The notes: a model not told the origin generated them from the sequence alone. Counted from the stretch's first letter, positions 20,511-31,057 are shown. The stretch is 39,698 bases of DNA from Rhodocyclaceae bacterium (GCA_016880655.1 JAEHDA010000197.1:1-39698), one strand, 5' to 3'. Program-made: numbers and translations.

Positions 20511-22487
20511 ATGAAGACCCTCTACCTGATCATCCCCTTCGCGCCGCTGGTCGGCGCCATCGTTGCCGGCTTGTTCGGCAAGGCGATCGGCCGCGCCGGC
20601 GCGCACTGGGTGACCATCGTCGGTGTTGCCGTTTCGTTGGTCTGCTCGGTGCTGGTGATGCAGGACGTCCTGGCCGGCAACACCTTCAACGGCACGCTCT
20701 ACACCTGGATGGAGGCCGGCGGATTGAAGTTGGAGATCGGCTTCCTGGTCGATCGGTTGACCGCGGTGATGATGATCGTCGTTACCTTCGTGTCGCTGAT
20801 GGTCCATATCTACACGATTGGCTACATGGCAGAAGACCCCGGCTACCAGCGCTTCTTCAGCTACATCTCGCTGTTCACCTTCTCGATGCTGATGCTGGTG
20901 ATGGCCAACAACTTCCTCCAGCTCTTCTTCGGCTGGGAAGCGGTCGGCCTCGTTTCCTACCTGCTGATCGGCTTCTGGTACACGCGACCGACGGCCATCT
21001 ATGCCAACCTCAAGGCCTTCCTGGTCAATCGTGTCGGCGACTTCGGTTTCCTTATGGGCATTGGCCTGATCGCCGCCTACGCCGGAAGCCTCGACTACGC
21101 GACCGTCTTCGCCAAGGGCAATGATCTGGCGGCGCTCACCGAAACCGTTACCGGCTGGCCGTTGATCACCGCCGTTTGCATCGGCCTCTTCATTGGCGCC
21201 ATGGGCAAATCGGCTCAGTTCCCGTTGCATGTCTGGCTGCCTGATTCGATGGAAGGCCCGACGCCGATCTCCGCGCTGATCCACGCGGCGACCATGGTGA
21301 CGGCAGGCATCTTCATGGTCTCGCGCATGTCGCCGTTGTTCGAGCTCTCCGATACCGCTCTCTCCTTCGTCATCGTCATCGGCGCCATTACGGCCTTGTT
21401 CATGGCGCTGATCGCCATCGTCCAGACCGATATCAAGCGCGTCGTCGCCTACTCGACGCTCTCCCAGCTCGGCTACATGACGGCAGCGCTGGGCGCTTCC
21501 GCCTACTCGGCGGCGATCTTCCACCTCATGACGCACGCCTTCTTCAAGGCGGTGCTCTTCCTTGGTGCCGGCTCGGTGATCATCGCCATGCACCACGAGC
21601 AGGACATGCGCCGCATGGGCGGCCTGCGCAAGTACATGCCGATCACCTACCTGACGGTGCTGATCGGCGCCATCGCCAACGCCGGCCTGCCGCCCTTCGC
21701 GGGCTTCTTCTCGAAGGACTCGATCATCGAGGCGGTTCAGTTGGCTAACATCCCGGGGGCCACGTTCGCCTACTTTGCGCTGTTGGCGGGTGTCTTCGTG
21801 GGTGGCTTCTATTCGTTCCGTCTGGTCTTCTTCGCCTTCCACGGCAAGGAGCGCTTCCGTCATGCCGGCGGCCATCACGGGGACCACGGCGATCATGGCC
21901 ACGGCCACCATGCCGAGCCGCACGAGTCGCCCAAGGTCGTGACCATCCCGCTAATCCTGCTCGCCATTCCGGCCATCGCTGCCGGTTGGGTGATCGGTCC
22001 CATGCTGTTCGGCGGCTATTTCGGCGAGGCGATTTTCATCGGCGGGAACCACCATGCCATCGCCCACATGCAGGAGGAATTCCACGGTGTGATTCCGATG
22101 ATCCTGCATGGCCTGACGGCGCTTCCGTTCTGGTTGGCAGTCTCTGGTGCCGGCACCGCATGGTTCCTCTACATCAAGCGTCCCGACCTGCCGGCGGTGA
22201 TCAAGAAGAAGTTCGCTACCGTTGCCATGATCCTGGAAGAGAAGTACGGGTTCGACCGCTTCAACGACTGGTTCTTGGCGGGCGGAGCGCGCATGGTCGG
22301 GCGCGGCTTGTGGAAGGCCGGTGACCAGGGGCTGATCGACGGCATCGCCGTCAATGGCTCGGCCAAGACGATCGGTCGCTTCGCCGGCGCCGTGCGCCTA
22401 TTGCAGAGCGGTCATATTTACCAGTACGCCTTCTCCATGATCCTCGGCCTGTTCGTGCTGATGACCCTGTGGTTGGGCCGTAGCTGA
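20511..22487 (+). CDS. nuoL: NADH-quinone oxidoreductase subunit L
   Basis: 658 aa; GWEAVGLVSYLLIGFWYTRP, MGKSAQFPLHVWLPDSMEGPTPISALIHAATMVTAG. Confidence 0.96.
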   Translation: MKTLYLIIPFAPLVGAIVAGLFGKAIGRAGAHWVTIVGVAVSLVCSVLVMQDVLAGNTFNGTLYTWMEAGGLKLEIGFLVDRLTAVMMIVVTFVSLMVHIYTIGYMAEDPGYQRFFSYISLFTFSMLMLVMANNFLQLFFGWEAVGLVSYLLIGFWYTRPTAIYANLKAFLVNRVGDFGFLMGIGLIAAYAGSLDYATVFAKGNDLAALTETVTGWPLITAVCIGLFIGAMGKSAQFPLHVWLPDSMEGPTPISALIHAATMVTAGIFMVSRMSPLFELSDTALSFVIVIGAITALFMALIAIVQTDIKRVVAYSTLSQLGYMTAALGASAYSAAIFHLMTHAFFKAVLFLGAGSVIIAMHHEQDMRRMGGLRKYMPITYLTVLIGAIANAGLPPFAGFFSKDSIIEAVQLANIPGATFAYFALLAGVFVGGFYSFRLVFFAFHGKERFRHAGGHHGDHGDHGHGHHAEPHESPKVVTIPLILLAIPAIAAGWVIGPMLFGGYFGEAIFIGGNHHAIAHMQEEFHGVIPMILHGLTALPFWLAVSGAGTAWFLYIKRPDLPAVIKKKFATVAMILEEKYGFDRFNDWFLAGGARMVGRGLWKAGDQGLIDGIAVNGSAKTIGRFAGAVRLLQSGHIYQYAFSMILGLFVLMTLWLGRS

Positions 22488-22502
22488 TAGGAAAAGCAGC
22501 GG

Positions 22503-23978
22503 ATGAACTCCTACCTCCTGAGCCTCGCGATCTGGGTGCCGATCATCGGCGCGGTTCCCGTGCTCGTCCTCGGCTCCGAGCGCCGCGAACTGGTGCGCTG
22601 GCTTGCGCTCGGTGTCGCCATCGCCGGTTTTGTCGTCACGTTGCCGCTCTATACCGGCTTCGACCGGCAGTTCGTCGGCATGCAGTTTGTGGAAATTGCA
22701 CCCTGGATTCCCCGCTTCAATGTTCAGTACTTCCTCGGCGTGGATGGAATATCCGTTCTGTTCATCCTGCTCAATGCCTTCGTGACCATTCTGGTGATCA
22801 TGGCAGGCTGGGACGTGATCGAACAAAAGGTCGCGCAATACATGGCGGCCTTCCTCATCATGTCTGGCCTGATGAATGGCATCTTCGCCTCACTTGATGC
22901 TGTCCTCTTCTATGTCTTCTTCGAGGCCAGCCTGATTCCGATGTACATCATCATCGGCGTCTGGGGCGGCCCGAACCGTGTCTACGCGGCTTTCAAGTTC
23001 TTTCTCTACACGCTGCTCGGCTCGTTGCTGATGCTGGTCGCTCTGCTCTACCTGTTCCTACAGGCGGGTGGCAGCTTCAACCTCCTCGAATGGCATCAAT
23101 TGCGCCTGACCATGGCGCCGCAGATTCTCATTTTCATCGCCTTCCTGGTCGCGTTCGCCGTCAAGGTGCCGATGTGGCCGGTGCATACCTGGTTGCCGGA
23201 CGCTCACGTCGAGGCGCCAACCGGTGGCTCGGTCGTTCTGGCGGCCATCATGTTGAAACTGGGTGCCTATGGTTTCGTGCGAATCTCACTGCCCATCTTG
23301 CCGGACGCCAGCCACTATCTGGCGCCGATGATGATTGGGCTGTCGCTGATCGCGGTGGTCTACATCGGCTTCGTCGCGCTGGTCCAGGCCGACATGAAGA
23401 AGCTGATCGCCTATTCCTCGATCTCGCACATGGGCTTCGTTACCCTCGGCTTCTTCATCTTCAACCAGTTGGGTATCGAAGGCGCGCTGGTACAGATGAT
23501 TTCCCATGGTTTCGTGTCGGCCGCCATGTTCCTGTGCGTCGGCGTGATGTATGACCGCATGCACTCGCGGCAGATTGCCGACTACGGCGGCGTGGTGAAC
23601 ACGATGCCGAAGTTCGCCGCCTTCTTCATGCTCTTTGCCATGGCCAACTCGGGCCTGCCGGCCACCTCCGGGTTCGTTGGCGAATTCATGGTCATTCTGG
23701 GGGCCGTCAAGCACAACTTCTGGGTCGGTTTCGCCGCTGCGACGACGCTGATTCTCGGTGCTGCCTACACCCTGTGGATGTACAAGCGGGTTGTCTTCGG
23801 TGCCGTCGCCAATGACCACGTCGCCGGACTGACGGATATCGGCTGGCGCGAAACCCTGATCCTGACCCTGCTTGCCGCCGCCGTCCTGGCGATGGGCATC
23901 TATCCCTTCCCCTTCACCGACATCATGCATGCCTCAGTAGACAATCTGCTGAAGCATGTCGCGGTGAGCAAGCTGTAA
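22503..23978 (+). CDS. nuoM: NADH-quinone oxidoreductase subunit M
   Basis: 491 aa; [55 protein letters not shown]. Confidence 0.96.
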   Translation: MNSYLLSLAIWVPIIGAVPVLVLGSERRELVRWLALGVAIAGFVVTLPLYTGFDRQFVGMQFVEIAPWIPRFNVQYFLGVDGISVLFILLNAFVTILVIMAGWDVIEQKVAQYMAAFLIMSGLMNGIFASLDAVLFYVFFEASLIPMYIIIGVWGGPNRVYAAFKFFLYTLLGSLLMLVALLYLFLQAGGSFNLLEWHQLRLTMAPQILIFIAFLVAFAVKVPMWPVHTWLPDAHVEAPTGGSVVLAAIMLKLGAYGFVRISLPILPDASHYLAPMMIGLSLIAVVYIGFVALVQADMKKLIAYSSISHMGFVTLGFFIFNQLGIEGALVQMISHGFVSAAMFLCVGVMYDRMHSRQIADYGGVVNTMPKFAAFFMLFAMANSGLPATSGFVGEFMVILGAVKHNFWVGFAAATTLILGAAYTLWMYKRVVFGAVANDHVAGLTDIGWRETLILTLLAAAVLAMGIYPFPFTDIMHASVDNLLKHVAVSKL

Positions 23979-23995
23979 CCCGGCGCGAGACAACG

Positions 23996-25477
23996 ATGCT
24001 AACGAACTTCGTGGTACCCGACCTGTATCCGGCCGCGGCGGAACTGTTCCTGCTGACCATGGCTTGCGTGATCCTCGTGGTCGACCTGTTCGCCGGTTCG
24101 GCGCGTCGCTGGCTGACGGGTTCGCTGACCCTGCTGACGCTGGTCGGTTGCGCGGTACTCACCTATTGGAATTTTGGCGACAATGCGTCGCTGACTTTTG
24201 CCAACATGTTCGTCGATGACCCGTTGGCGGACTTCCTGAAGTTGTTGGTCTACGCTTCGGTCATCGTGGTCCTGATCTACGGTCGCGACTACATGGCGGA
24301 GCGCGACCTGGACAAGGGCGAGTACTACCTGCTGGTGCTGTTCGCGACGCTGGGCATGATGGTGATGATTTCGGCGTACAACCTGCTTGCCATCTATCTG
24401 GGCCTGGAACTGTTGTCGCTGTCGCTGTACGCGATGGTGGCAATCGATCGCGATTCGCCGCGTGCCACCGAGGCCGCGATGAAGTACTTCGTGCTTGGTG
24501 CGCTGGCCTCGGGCCTGCTGCTGTACGGCATGTCGATGATCTACGGCGCGACCGGCACGCTCGAACTGGGCCTGGTCGCGCAGTCAGTCCAGGAAGGCGT
24601 CGCCAACCGGACCATTCTGACTTTCGGCTTGGTCTTCCTGGTGGCAGGCATCGCGTTCAAGCTCGGTGTCGTGCCTTTCCACCTGTGGATTCCGGACGTT
24701 TATCACGGCGCGCCGACGGCCGTCACGCTGTTCATCAGCTCAGCCCCGAAGCTGGCGGCGTTCGCGATGGCCTTGCGGTTGCTGGTCTCGAGCCTGTTCG
24801 GACTGGCAGAGCAATGGCAGACAATGCTCATGCTGATGGCGGTTCTGTCGATCGGTATCGGCAACTTGGCGGCCATTGCCCAGACCAACATTAAGCGCAT
24901 GCTCGCCTATTCGGCAATCTCGCACATGGGCTTCATGCTGCTGGCCTTGATGAGCGGAGTGGCAGGCAGCGAGGTCGATCCCATGGCGCTGATCAACGCC
25001 TATAGCTCGGCCATGTATTACAGCGTGGCCTACGTCATCATGTCTCTGGGTGCCTTCGGCATGGTGCTGCTGTTGTCGCGGGCCGGGTATGAGGCCGAGA
25101 ACCTTGAGGATTTCAAGGGCTTGAACAAGCGCAGTCCGTGGTTTGCCGCGGTAATGATGGTGTTGATGCTGTCGATGGCCGGGATCCCGTTCTTCGTCGG
25201 CTTCTTTGCCAAGTTTGCCGTGCTGCTGGCGGCGGTGGCAGCCAAGCACGTCGTGGTTGCGGTGGTGGCCGTGATGTTCTCCCTGGTCGGCGCCTATTAC
25301 TATTTGCGCGTGATCAAGCTGATGTACTTCGATCCACCGGCCGACAGTGCGCCGATTCGCGCCGGCTTCGACGTGCGTATCCTCCTGTCGGCCAACGGTA
25401 TCGCCGTCGCGCTACTGGGCTTGTTCCCCGACACGCTGATGATGCTCTGCACCGCGACTCTGGTGCGTTCCCTCTGA
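23996..25477 (+). CDS. nuoN: NADH-quinone oxidoreductase subunit N
   Basis: 493 aa; [53 protein letters not shown]. Confidence 0.96.
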   Translation: MLTNFVVPDLYPAAAELFLLTMACVILVVDLFAGSARRWLTGSLTLLTLVGCAVLTYWNFGDNASLTFANMFVDDPLADFLKLLVYASVIVVLIYGRDYMAERDLDKGEYYLLVLFATLGMMVMISAYNLLAIYLGLELLSLSLYAMVAIDRDSPRATEAAMKYFVLGALASGLLLYGMSMIYGATGTLELGLVAQSVQEGVANRTILTFGLVFLVAGIAFKLGVVPFHLWIPDVYHGAPTAVTLFISSAPKLAAFAMALRLLVSSLFGLAEQWQTMLMLMAVLSIGIGNLAAIAQTNIKRMLAYSAISHMGFMLLALMSGVAGSEVDPMALINAYSSAMYYSVAYVIMSLGAFGMVLLLSRAGYEAENLEDFKGLNKRSPWFAAVMMVLMLSMAGIPFFVGFFAKFAVLLAAVAAKHVVVAVVAVMFSLVGAYYYLRVIKLMYFDPPADSAPIRAGFDVRILLSANGIAVALLGLFPDTLMMLCTATLVRSL

Positions 25478-25478
25478 A

Positions 25479-25946
25479 TCAGGCTGCCTTCGCGTAGCGC
25501 TCCTTCGCGGCGCGTGCCTCGGTGGCCTCGGCTGTCGTGTAAGCCTTGCCTGACCACAATTGGCGATACGCGGTTTCTTCGTTGCCATTCTCGCAAAGTT
25601 CGAGCACTTGGCGGAACAGTGGCTGGAAGGTTGCGCTGCGGTGTGACGCCTCGTGCTCCTCGAATGATCGCCAGAAGGTGATGATCAAGGCTTCCTTGTC
25701 CTTGAGCGGGTTCTGGACCGACTGACCCACGGTGCTGCCTTCGTTGGATATCATGCCGCTATTCAGCACCACCATGCCGCCGATGAAGCCGGTGTCGGAG
25801 TGATAGGTCTTCACGTTCTCGCAAAGCATGGCGACGCGCTCCTCGAGATCCTCGACCGTGTAGCCGGGCTTGAGGACGACGCGATTGACGGTGACGACAC
25901 CGTCGCCGTCGAAATCTGGGATGAATCCGGACATGCTAGCCTCCAT
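25479..25946 (-). CDS. Small dimeric alpha/beta-barrel (ABM-like) protein of unknown function
   Basis: 155 aa; VVLKPGYTVEDLEERVAM...ALIITFWRSFEEHEASHRSATFQPLFRQVLEL resembles ABM-type folds; start may be M5 (MSGFIPD). Fold call is by eye. Confidence 0.6.
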   Translation of the reverse strand: MEASMSGFIPDFDGDGVVTVNRVVLKPGYTVEDLEERVAMLCENVKTYHSDTGFIGGMVVLNSGMISNEGSTVGQSVQNPLKDKEALIITFWRSFEEHEASHRSATFQPLFRQVLELCENGNEETAYRQLWSGKAYTTAEATEARAAKERYAKAA

Positions 25947-26008
25947 GGTGGGTTGTGTAGGTTAGAGATGTGGCCGCCCGTCAAAAGTTCAATAGGAATC
26001 AAGGCCCT

Positions 26009-26581
26009 ATGAAGAGCATGGATGATTCGGAGTTCCACGAGGAAACCCTGTCTACCGAGGAGGTTTTCGTCGGTAAACTTCTGCATGTGCATAGCGACAT
26101 GGTGCGTCTGCCGGACGGCAGGGAGAGCGTGCGCGAGTGGATAGCCCACCCTGGCGCGGTGGTGGTCTTGGCAATCCTCGACAACGGCAACCTGCTGTTC
26201 GAACGTCAGTTCCGCTATCCGTTGCGGCAGGTGTTCCTAGAACTGCCTGCCGGCAAGATCGATCCTGGCGAACACATCCTCGATACGGCACGCCGCGAGC
26301 TGCGCGAGGAGACCGGCCACAAGGCGAAGTCCTGGCGGCATCTGGGCACCATGCATCCCTGTATCGGATACTCGGATGAGCGCATCGAGATCTTCCTGGC
26401 CAGGGAACTCACCTTTGTCGGCCATGCGCTCGACGACGGTGAGATCCTCGAAGTGACTGAACTGAGCGTCCACGATGCACTGCTCTCCGTGCGTGACGGA
26501 GAAATTACCGACGCCAAGACAATCACTGCGTTGCTGTGGGCCGAGAAGATCCAGTCGGGTGCATGGCCGCTTCCGGCGTAA
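26009..26581 (+). CDS. NUDIX hydrolase (ADP-ribose pyrophosphatase-like)
   Basis: ATG 26009; LELPAGKIDPGEHILDTARRELREETGHKAKSW (NUDIX box GX5EX7REUXEEXGU) with IGYSDERIEIFLARELT. Confidence 0.93.
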   Translation: MKSMDDSEFHEETLSTEEVFVGKLLHVHSDMVRLPDGRESVREWIAHPGAVVVLAILDNGNLLFERQFRYPLRQVFLELPAGKIDPGEHILDTARRELREETGHKAKSWRHLGTMHPCIGYSDERIEIFLARELTFVGHALDDGEILEVTELSVHDALLSVRDGEITDAKTITALLWAEKIQSGAWPLPA

Positions 26582-26616
26582 AATCAGGACTTTCGAGCCA
26601 AGGAATTCCAAGCGCA

Positions 26617-27849
26617 ATGGATGCAGCAGGCGTATCGCGCCCTACGGATATCGACCTTGATGTCGATGATGCGACCAAGCTACAGGCCCTGAGCATCATC
26701 TCCGAAGTCTCGGCGAGTCTCGCGGACGAAGATGACGTCGAGGAGATGCTTGGTCGTTTCCTCGGTACCATGTTGCGGTTGGCCCACGCCAGCGCCGGCG
26801 CGGTGCGCGTGCTGACGACCGATGGTCGTCACCTGCGTTTGGTGGGTGCACGCGGTCTGCCAGCCGAGGTGGTCGAACGTGAACGGGTCGTTCCAATCGA
26901 CTGCGGTCAATGCGGCCTGGCGGTGAGTGACAACCGGACACACTACGAAATCGATCTGCATGACTGCGCGGTACGCACGGGGCATGCGTACTTCGATCGC
27001 GATTGCAAGGCCATGGTCGTCGTTCCCTTGCAGCACGGTGGCCACCTGCTCGGCACCTATAACCTGTTCCTGCCTGAGCAATTCGAGCTGCCGGAAGAGG
27101 TTGTCGTGCTGTTCCGTTCCATCGGCGAGCATCTCGGCATGGCACTTGAGAATGCCCGATTGAAGCGGGAGAACCTGCGCATCGCGCTAATGAACGAGCG
27201 TCAGATGATGGCTGCCGAAATTCACGACTCGCTGGCGCAGACGCTGGCCTACATGAAGATGCGGGTGGCATTGCTACAGGACGCGCTGGCCGACGGCGAG
27301 GCATTGCGGGCCGGCAAGTATTCAGGGGATGTCGCCCAGGCACTTGACATGGCCTACGGACAATTGCGCGAGCTGCTGACACAGTTTCGCAACCGGATGG
27401 ATCCGCTGGGGCTGGCGCACGCGCTGAAGGAGATGGCGGAAGGCTTCCAGGATCGGACCGGCATCGCACTGAAATTCGATAATCGGGTTTCCGACTTGCG
27501 CTTGTCGGTGGATCAGGAAGCGCAAGTGTTTTTCATCATCCAGGAAGCGCTGGCCAATGTGGTACGCCATTCAGGTGCCACACGGGCGGGCCTGTCGCTG
27601 GAAGGAGCCGGGGATTACTACATGGCGACGGTCGAGGATAATGGACGTGGCGGTCAGGGGTTCTTCGCCATCGCCAACCGGACCAGCGGCTTTGAAGAGC
27701 ATCCCCGGTTGCGTGACCACTTCGGGCTCGCCATCATGCGTGAGCGGGCGCGCAAGATCGGCGGCCGTATCGAGGTGGCCAACTTGCCGCAGGGTGGCTT
27801 CCGGGTGCGGCTGACCTTCCCGGTGATGGCGCTGAGGTCGGCAGCGTGA
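26617..27849 (+). CDS. GAF-domain sensor histidine kinase, NarX/NarQ-like HisKA_3 family
   Basis: ATG 26617; GAF-like region with Cys cluster (DCGQCGLAVSDNRTHYEIDLHDCAVRTGHAYFDRDCKA), NERQMMAAEIHDSLAQTLAYMKMRVALL phosphoacceptor, FFIIQEALANVVRHSGA N-box. No N-terminal TM segment. Confidence 0.9.
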   Translation: MDAAGVSRPTDIDLDVDDATKLQALSIISEVSASLADEDDVEEMLGRFLGTMLRLAHASAGAVRVLTTDGRHLRLVGARGLPAEVVERERVVPIDCGQCGLAVSDNRTHYEIDLHDCAVRTGHAYFDRDCKAMVVVPLQHGGHLLGTYNLFLPEQFELPEEVVVLFRSIGEHLGMALENARLKRENLRIALMNERQMMAAEIHDSLAQTLAYMKMRVALLQDALADGEALRAGKYSGDVAQALDMAYGQLRELLTQFRNRMDPLGLAHALKEMAEGFQDRTGIALKFDNRVSDLRLSVDQEAQVFFIIQEALANVVRHSGATRAGLSLEGAGDYYMATVEDNGRGGQGFFAIANRTSGFEEHPRLRDHFGLAIMRERARKIGGRIEVANLPQGGFRVRLTFPVMALRSAA

Positions 27850-28511
27850 GCGACTCCCAAATTCGGGTTCTGCTGGTCGACGACCACACTTTGTTCCGCA
27901 AGGGTTTGGCCGAGTTGCTCGAGCAGCGCGGCGAGATCCGCGTCGCGGGAATGGCTGCCAATGGCGATGCGGCGCTCAGCCTGTTGGCCGAGGTGCACCC
28001 TGATGTCGTGATTACTGACCTCAATATGCCGCCACAAGGCGGGGTAGCCCTGCTGCGGAGAATTCGCGCCGAGAACTGGCGTGGACCGGTGCTGGTGCTC
28101 ACGGTATCGGATGCCGAGGAGGATCTTGCCAGTGTGATGCGTGCCGGGGCGCAGGGATATCTGCTCAAGGACATGGAGCCGGACGACGTCGTCGACGCGG
28201 TGCAACGTGCAGTACGCGGCGAGACGGTGGTGGCGCCCACCATGACCATGAAATTGGTGCACCTGTTGCAGGGCGGGGCACCAGGAGCGGAAAAGGTCGA
28301 CGCATTCAAGCAACTTACGGCGCGAGAGCGGGAGATCCTCGACTACCTGGCACAAGGCTTGTCGAACAAGGCAATCGCACGGGCACTCGACATCAGCCAC
28401 GACACCGTCAAGCTGCACGTGCGTCACATCCTGTCCAAGCTTAATCTGACTTCGCGTGTCGAGGCCGCCGTGTTCGCCGTCGAACACAAGTCCGCGAAAC
28501 GGGACCAGTAG
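27846..28511 (+). CDS. NarL/LuxR-family response regulator
   Basis: 221 aa; VLLVDDHTLFRKGLAELLEQ receiver, LTAREREILDYLAQGLSNKAIARALDISHDTVKLHVRHILSKLNLTSRVEA HTH; overlaps the kinase stop. Confidence 0.93.
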   Translation: MSDSQIRVLLVDDHTLFRKGLAELLEQRGEIRVAGMAANGDAALSLLAEVHPDVVITDLNMPPQGGVALLRRIRAENWRGPVLVLTVSDAEEDLASVMRAGAQGYLLKDMEPDDVVDAVQRAVRGETVVAPTMTMKLVHLLQGGAPGAEKVDAFKQLTAREREILDYLAQGLSNKAIARALDISHDTVKLHVRHILSKLNLTSRVEAAVFAVEHKSAKRDQ

Positions 28512-28529
28512 CGACGGCGTTCGCTGTCA

Positions 28530-28546
28530 GGCCCCGTCAGGGTGCC
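28530..28546. terminator. Possible short hairpin at the convergent response regulator / cobA junction
   Basis: GGCCCC-GTCA-GGG-T-GCC, 6-bp stem with one bulge, no U-tract. Confidence 0.25.
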
Positions 28547-29334
28547 TCAGGATGCCAATCGAGTTTGTCGTGCAGTTTGACGACCTCGCCAACGATTATC
28601 AGCGTCGGCGCCTTGAGTTCGGCAACGGCGGCCAGATGGGGCAGTGTGGCCAGCGTGCCAGTGACGGTACGCTGGCGTGGCGTGGTTCCTTGCTGGACGA
28701 TCGCGGCGGGCCAGTCCGGTGGCAGTCCGTGCTCGACGAGCTTCCCGCATAGTTCGGGCAGGCCATGGAGTCCCATGTATATGACCACCGTCTGGCGCCG
28801 ACGTGCCAGGCCCGGCCAGTCAAGATTCATGGTGCCGTCCTTCAGGTGCCCGGTAACGAACACGCAGGCTTGGGCATAGTCGCGGTGGGTGAGCGGAATG
28901 CCTGCATACGCCGCGACGCCAGCCGCTGCGGTGATTCCCGGGACGACTTCGAACGGGACGCCGTGTTCGAAGAGCGTCTCCACCTCCTCGCCGCCGCGGC
29001 CAAAGGTATAGGGATCCCCGCCCTTCAGGCGCAAGACCCGCTTGCCTTGCTTCGCCAGACGCACCAGCAGCAGGTTCAGTTCGTCCTGAGGAAGGGCGTG
29101 ATGGCCTCGTTCCTTGCCAGCATAGATATGTTCCACATCGGGCCTGTCCAGCATGGCCAGTATTTCCGCGGAGACCAGATTGTCGTGGACGATGACGTCC
29201 GCCTCGCGAATCAGTTGCGCTGCACGCAAAGTCAGCAGTGACGGATCGCCGGGTCCGGCACCGACAAGATAGACGGTACCGGGTTGCGCGGGTCTGGAGG
29301 TACGAGTGGATGTCAAGCGCAGCTCCCGCCGCAT
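28537..29334 (-). CDS. cobA: Uroporphyrinogen-III C-methyltransferase (SUMT)
   Basis: From M55 of ORF 28537..29496: [37 protein letters not shown]...[17 protein letters not shown]...[23 protein letters not shown]. Single-domain SUMT. Confidence 0.92.
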   Translation of the reverse strand: MRRELRLTSTRTSRPAQPGTVYLVGAGPGDPSLLTLRAAQLIREADVIVHDNLVSAEILAMLDRPDVEHIYAGKERGHHALPQDELNLLLVRLAKQGKRVLRLKGGDPYTFGRGGEEVETLFEHGVPFEVVPGITAAAGVAAYAGIPLTHRDYAQACVFVTGHLKDGTMNLDWPGLARRRQTVVIYMGLHGLPELCGKLVEHGLPPDWPAAIVQQGTTPRQRTVTGTLATLPHLAAVAELKAPTLIIVGEVVKLHDKLDWHPEAP

Positions 29335-29657
29335 GATCCGCAGCCGCTGATGTGCTCGCGACCGGCGCAAGCGCCGTCCTTCGGATTGATGAAGATGAAC
29401 TGGAATTCTCCCTGGCGCAGCTCGACGAAATCCAGAATCGCATCGTCGAGCAGTTCCTGGCTGCGCGGCGAGATCAGGAGTTGGACGCCTTCGCACTCGA
29501 CGACGAAATCGTTCTCGCGCTCCTCGTCGAAGCCCATGCCGTAGGATATCTGGCCATCATCGTCGATCTTGGCGGCAACCCGGAGCGCAGGGCTGTCCTT
29601 CTGCGCTCCAGCGGCGCTACGTATCTGCTCCGCTGCGCTGGGGGTCATCTTGAACAT
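29313..29657 (-). CDS. dsrR: DsrR, A-type (IscA-like) scaffold-related protein
   Basis: 114 aa; [18 protein letters not shown]...[44 protein letters not shown]; position after dsrN. Confidence 0.85.
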   Translation of the reverse strand: MFKMTPSAAEQIRSAAGAQKDSPALRVAAKIDDDGQISYGMGFDEERENDFVVECEGVQLLISPRSQELLDDAILDFVELRQGEFQFIFINPKDGACAGREHISGCGSCGGSCA

Positions 29658-31036
29658 TGTCGGGACTCCTGACGGTGAACGGTTTGCCGAATGAAACGTA
29701 CGAAGCGATCCGGCCAGTCGCAGCCGGCAGTGCTGCGCAGGTGGGTGTAGGAAGCAAGAAGATTCTTGTGCACGATGCCGTCGTGGACGCCATCTACGCC
29801 GTATCCCCGCTTCATGTCGTAAGCGAATGCAGTGTCGGCCGGGAGATTCCGGATATCGGAATAGTGGAACTCATGTGCATTGATGATCGACATGTCCCGC
29901 GCCGTTCCCCATGGGTGGGTGGCGGTTGGTTGGAGCCTGACGTAGCCGCGTCCAACGGGCTTCTCCTGCATCACGATGTCGCCGGCGATGGCGCCGACCA
30001 TGCGACGCTTCTGGCCGTGCCATTCGATGCTTCGGGCCAGATACATGAGGCCGCCGCATTCGGCATAGGTCGGTAATCCGGACTCGATCGCATCGAGAAT
30101 GGAACTGCGCAGCGTGACGTTGCCTTCCAGTCCGTCGAGGAAGCTCTCGGGAAAGCCGCCGCCGATGAACAGCCCGTCGCAGTCGGGCAGGCGCGGATCG
30201 CGCAGCGTGTCGAAGAAGATCAGTTCGGCGCCGGCGAGGCGCAAGGCATCGAGATCGTCGGCGTAGTAGAAGCCGAACGCAGCATCGCGCGCTATGGCGA
30301 CGCGGACCGGCGTATCGCCATGGCTGACTTTCAGCGCCGGGCGAGGCAGGGCGACGTCGGTGGCGGAAATCTGTAGCAGCCGGTCGAGGTCGACCTGCTC
30401 GGCAACCGCGCGGGCAATCTCGGCGACGTGCCGTTCGGCGGCGTGGGCCTCGTTGGCCGGCATCAGGCCAAGATGGCGCTCGACCAGCTGCATGCGCGGG
30501 TCGGATTGGATGGCGCCGATGACCGGCACGGTGGTGTAGTGTTCGATCACGGCACGCAGCTTCGACTCATGGCGTCGGCCGCCGAGCTTGTTCAGAATGA
30601 CGCCTGCAATCTTCATGTCAGGGTCGAAGGCCTGATAGCCGAGAATCAGGGGCGCCACGCCCCGTGTCATGCCGCGGGCATCGAGTACCAGGATGACGGG
30701 CAGGCCGAGCAGTTTCGCGAGCGCCGCGTTGCTGTTGGTTCCATTGAGGTCGAGGCCGTCATACAGGCCATGGTTTCCTTCGACCAGGCAGATGTCGGCG
30801 TCGCAGCCATAGCGGTTGAACTGCGCCAGGATTTCATCCTCGGATGACAGGAAGAAGTCGAGGTTGCGGCAGCTGCGGCCCGCCGCGGCGCCAAGCCACA
30901 GCGGATCGATGTAGTCTGGCCCCTTCTTGAACGGCTGCACCGTGAGGCCGAGTGCCTTCAGCGCCGCGGCGATGCCCAGCGAGACGGTGGTCTTGCCGGA
31001 CGATTTGTGCGCGGCCGATATCAGGAATCGGTGCAT
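29645..31036 (-). CDS. dsrN: DsrN, cobyrinic acid a,c-diamide synthase-like (siroheme amidase)
   Basis: 463 aa; MHRFLISAAHKSSGKTTVSLGIAAALKALG, GGGFPESF, YAECGGLMYL (CobB-like amidotransferase). Confidence 0.9.
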   Translation of the reverse strand: MHRFLISAAHKSSGKTTVSLGIAAALKALGLTVQPFKKGPDYIDPLWLGAAAGRSCRNLDFFLSSEDEILAQFNRYGCDADICLVEGNHGLYDGLDLNGTNSNAALAKLLGLPVILVLDARGMTRGVAPLILGYQAFDPDMKIAGVILNKLGGRRHESKLRAVIEHYTTVPVIGAIQSDPRMQLVERHLGLMPANEAHAAERHVAEIARAVAEQVDLDRLLQISATDVALPRPALKVSHGDTPVRVAIARDAAFGFYYADDLDALRLAGAELIFFDTLRDPRLPDCDGLFIGGGFPESFLDGLEGNVTLRSSILDAIESGLPTYAECGGLMYLARSIEWHGQKRRMVGAIAGDIVMQEKPVGRGYVRLQPTATHPWGTARDMSIINAHEFHYSDIRNLPADTAFAYDMKRGYGVDGVHDGIVHKNLLASYTHLRSTAGCDWPDRFVRFIRQTVHRQESRQCSR

Positions 31037-31057
31037 GGCGGTCGAGCCCTCCGACCG

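Noticed and set aside
20394-21923. 509-aa minus-strand ORF
   Set aside because: Antisense shadow of nuoL; charged low-complexity translation with no domain, typical of high-GC opposite-strand frames.
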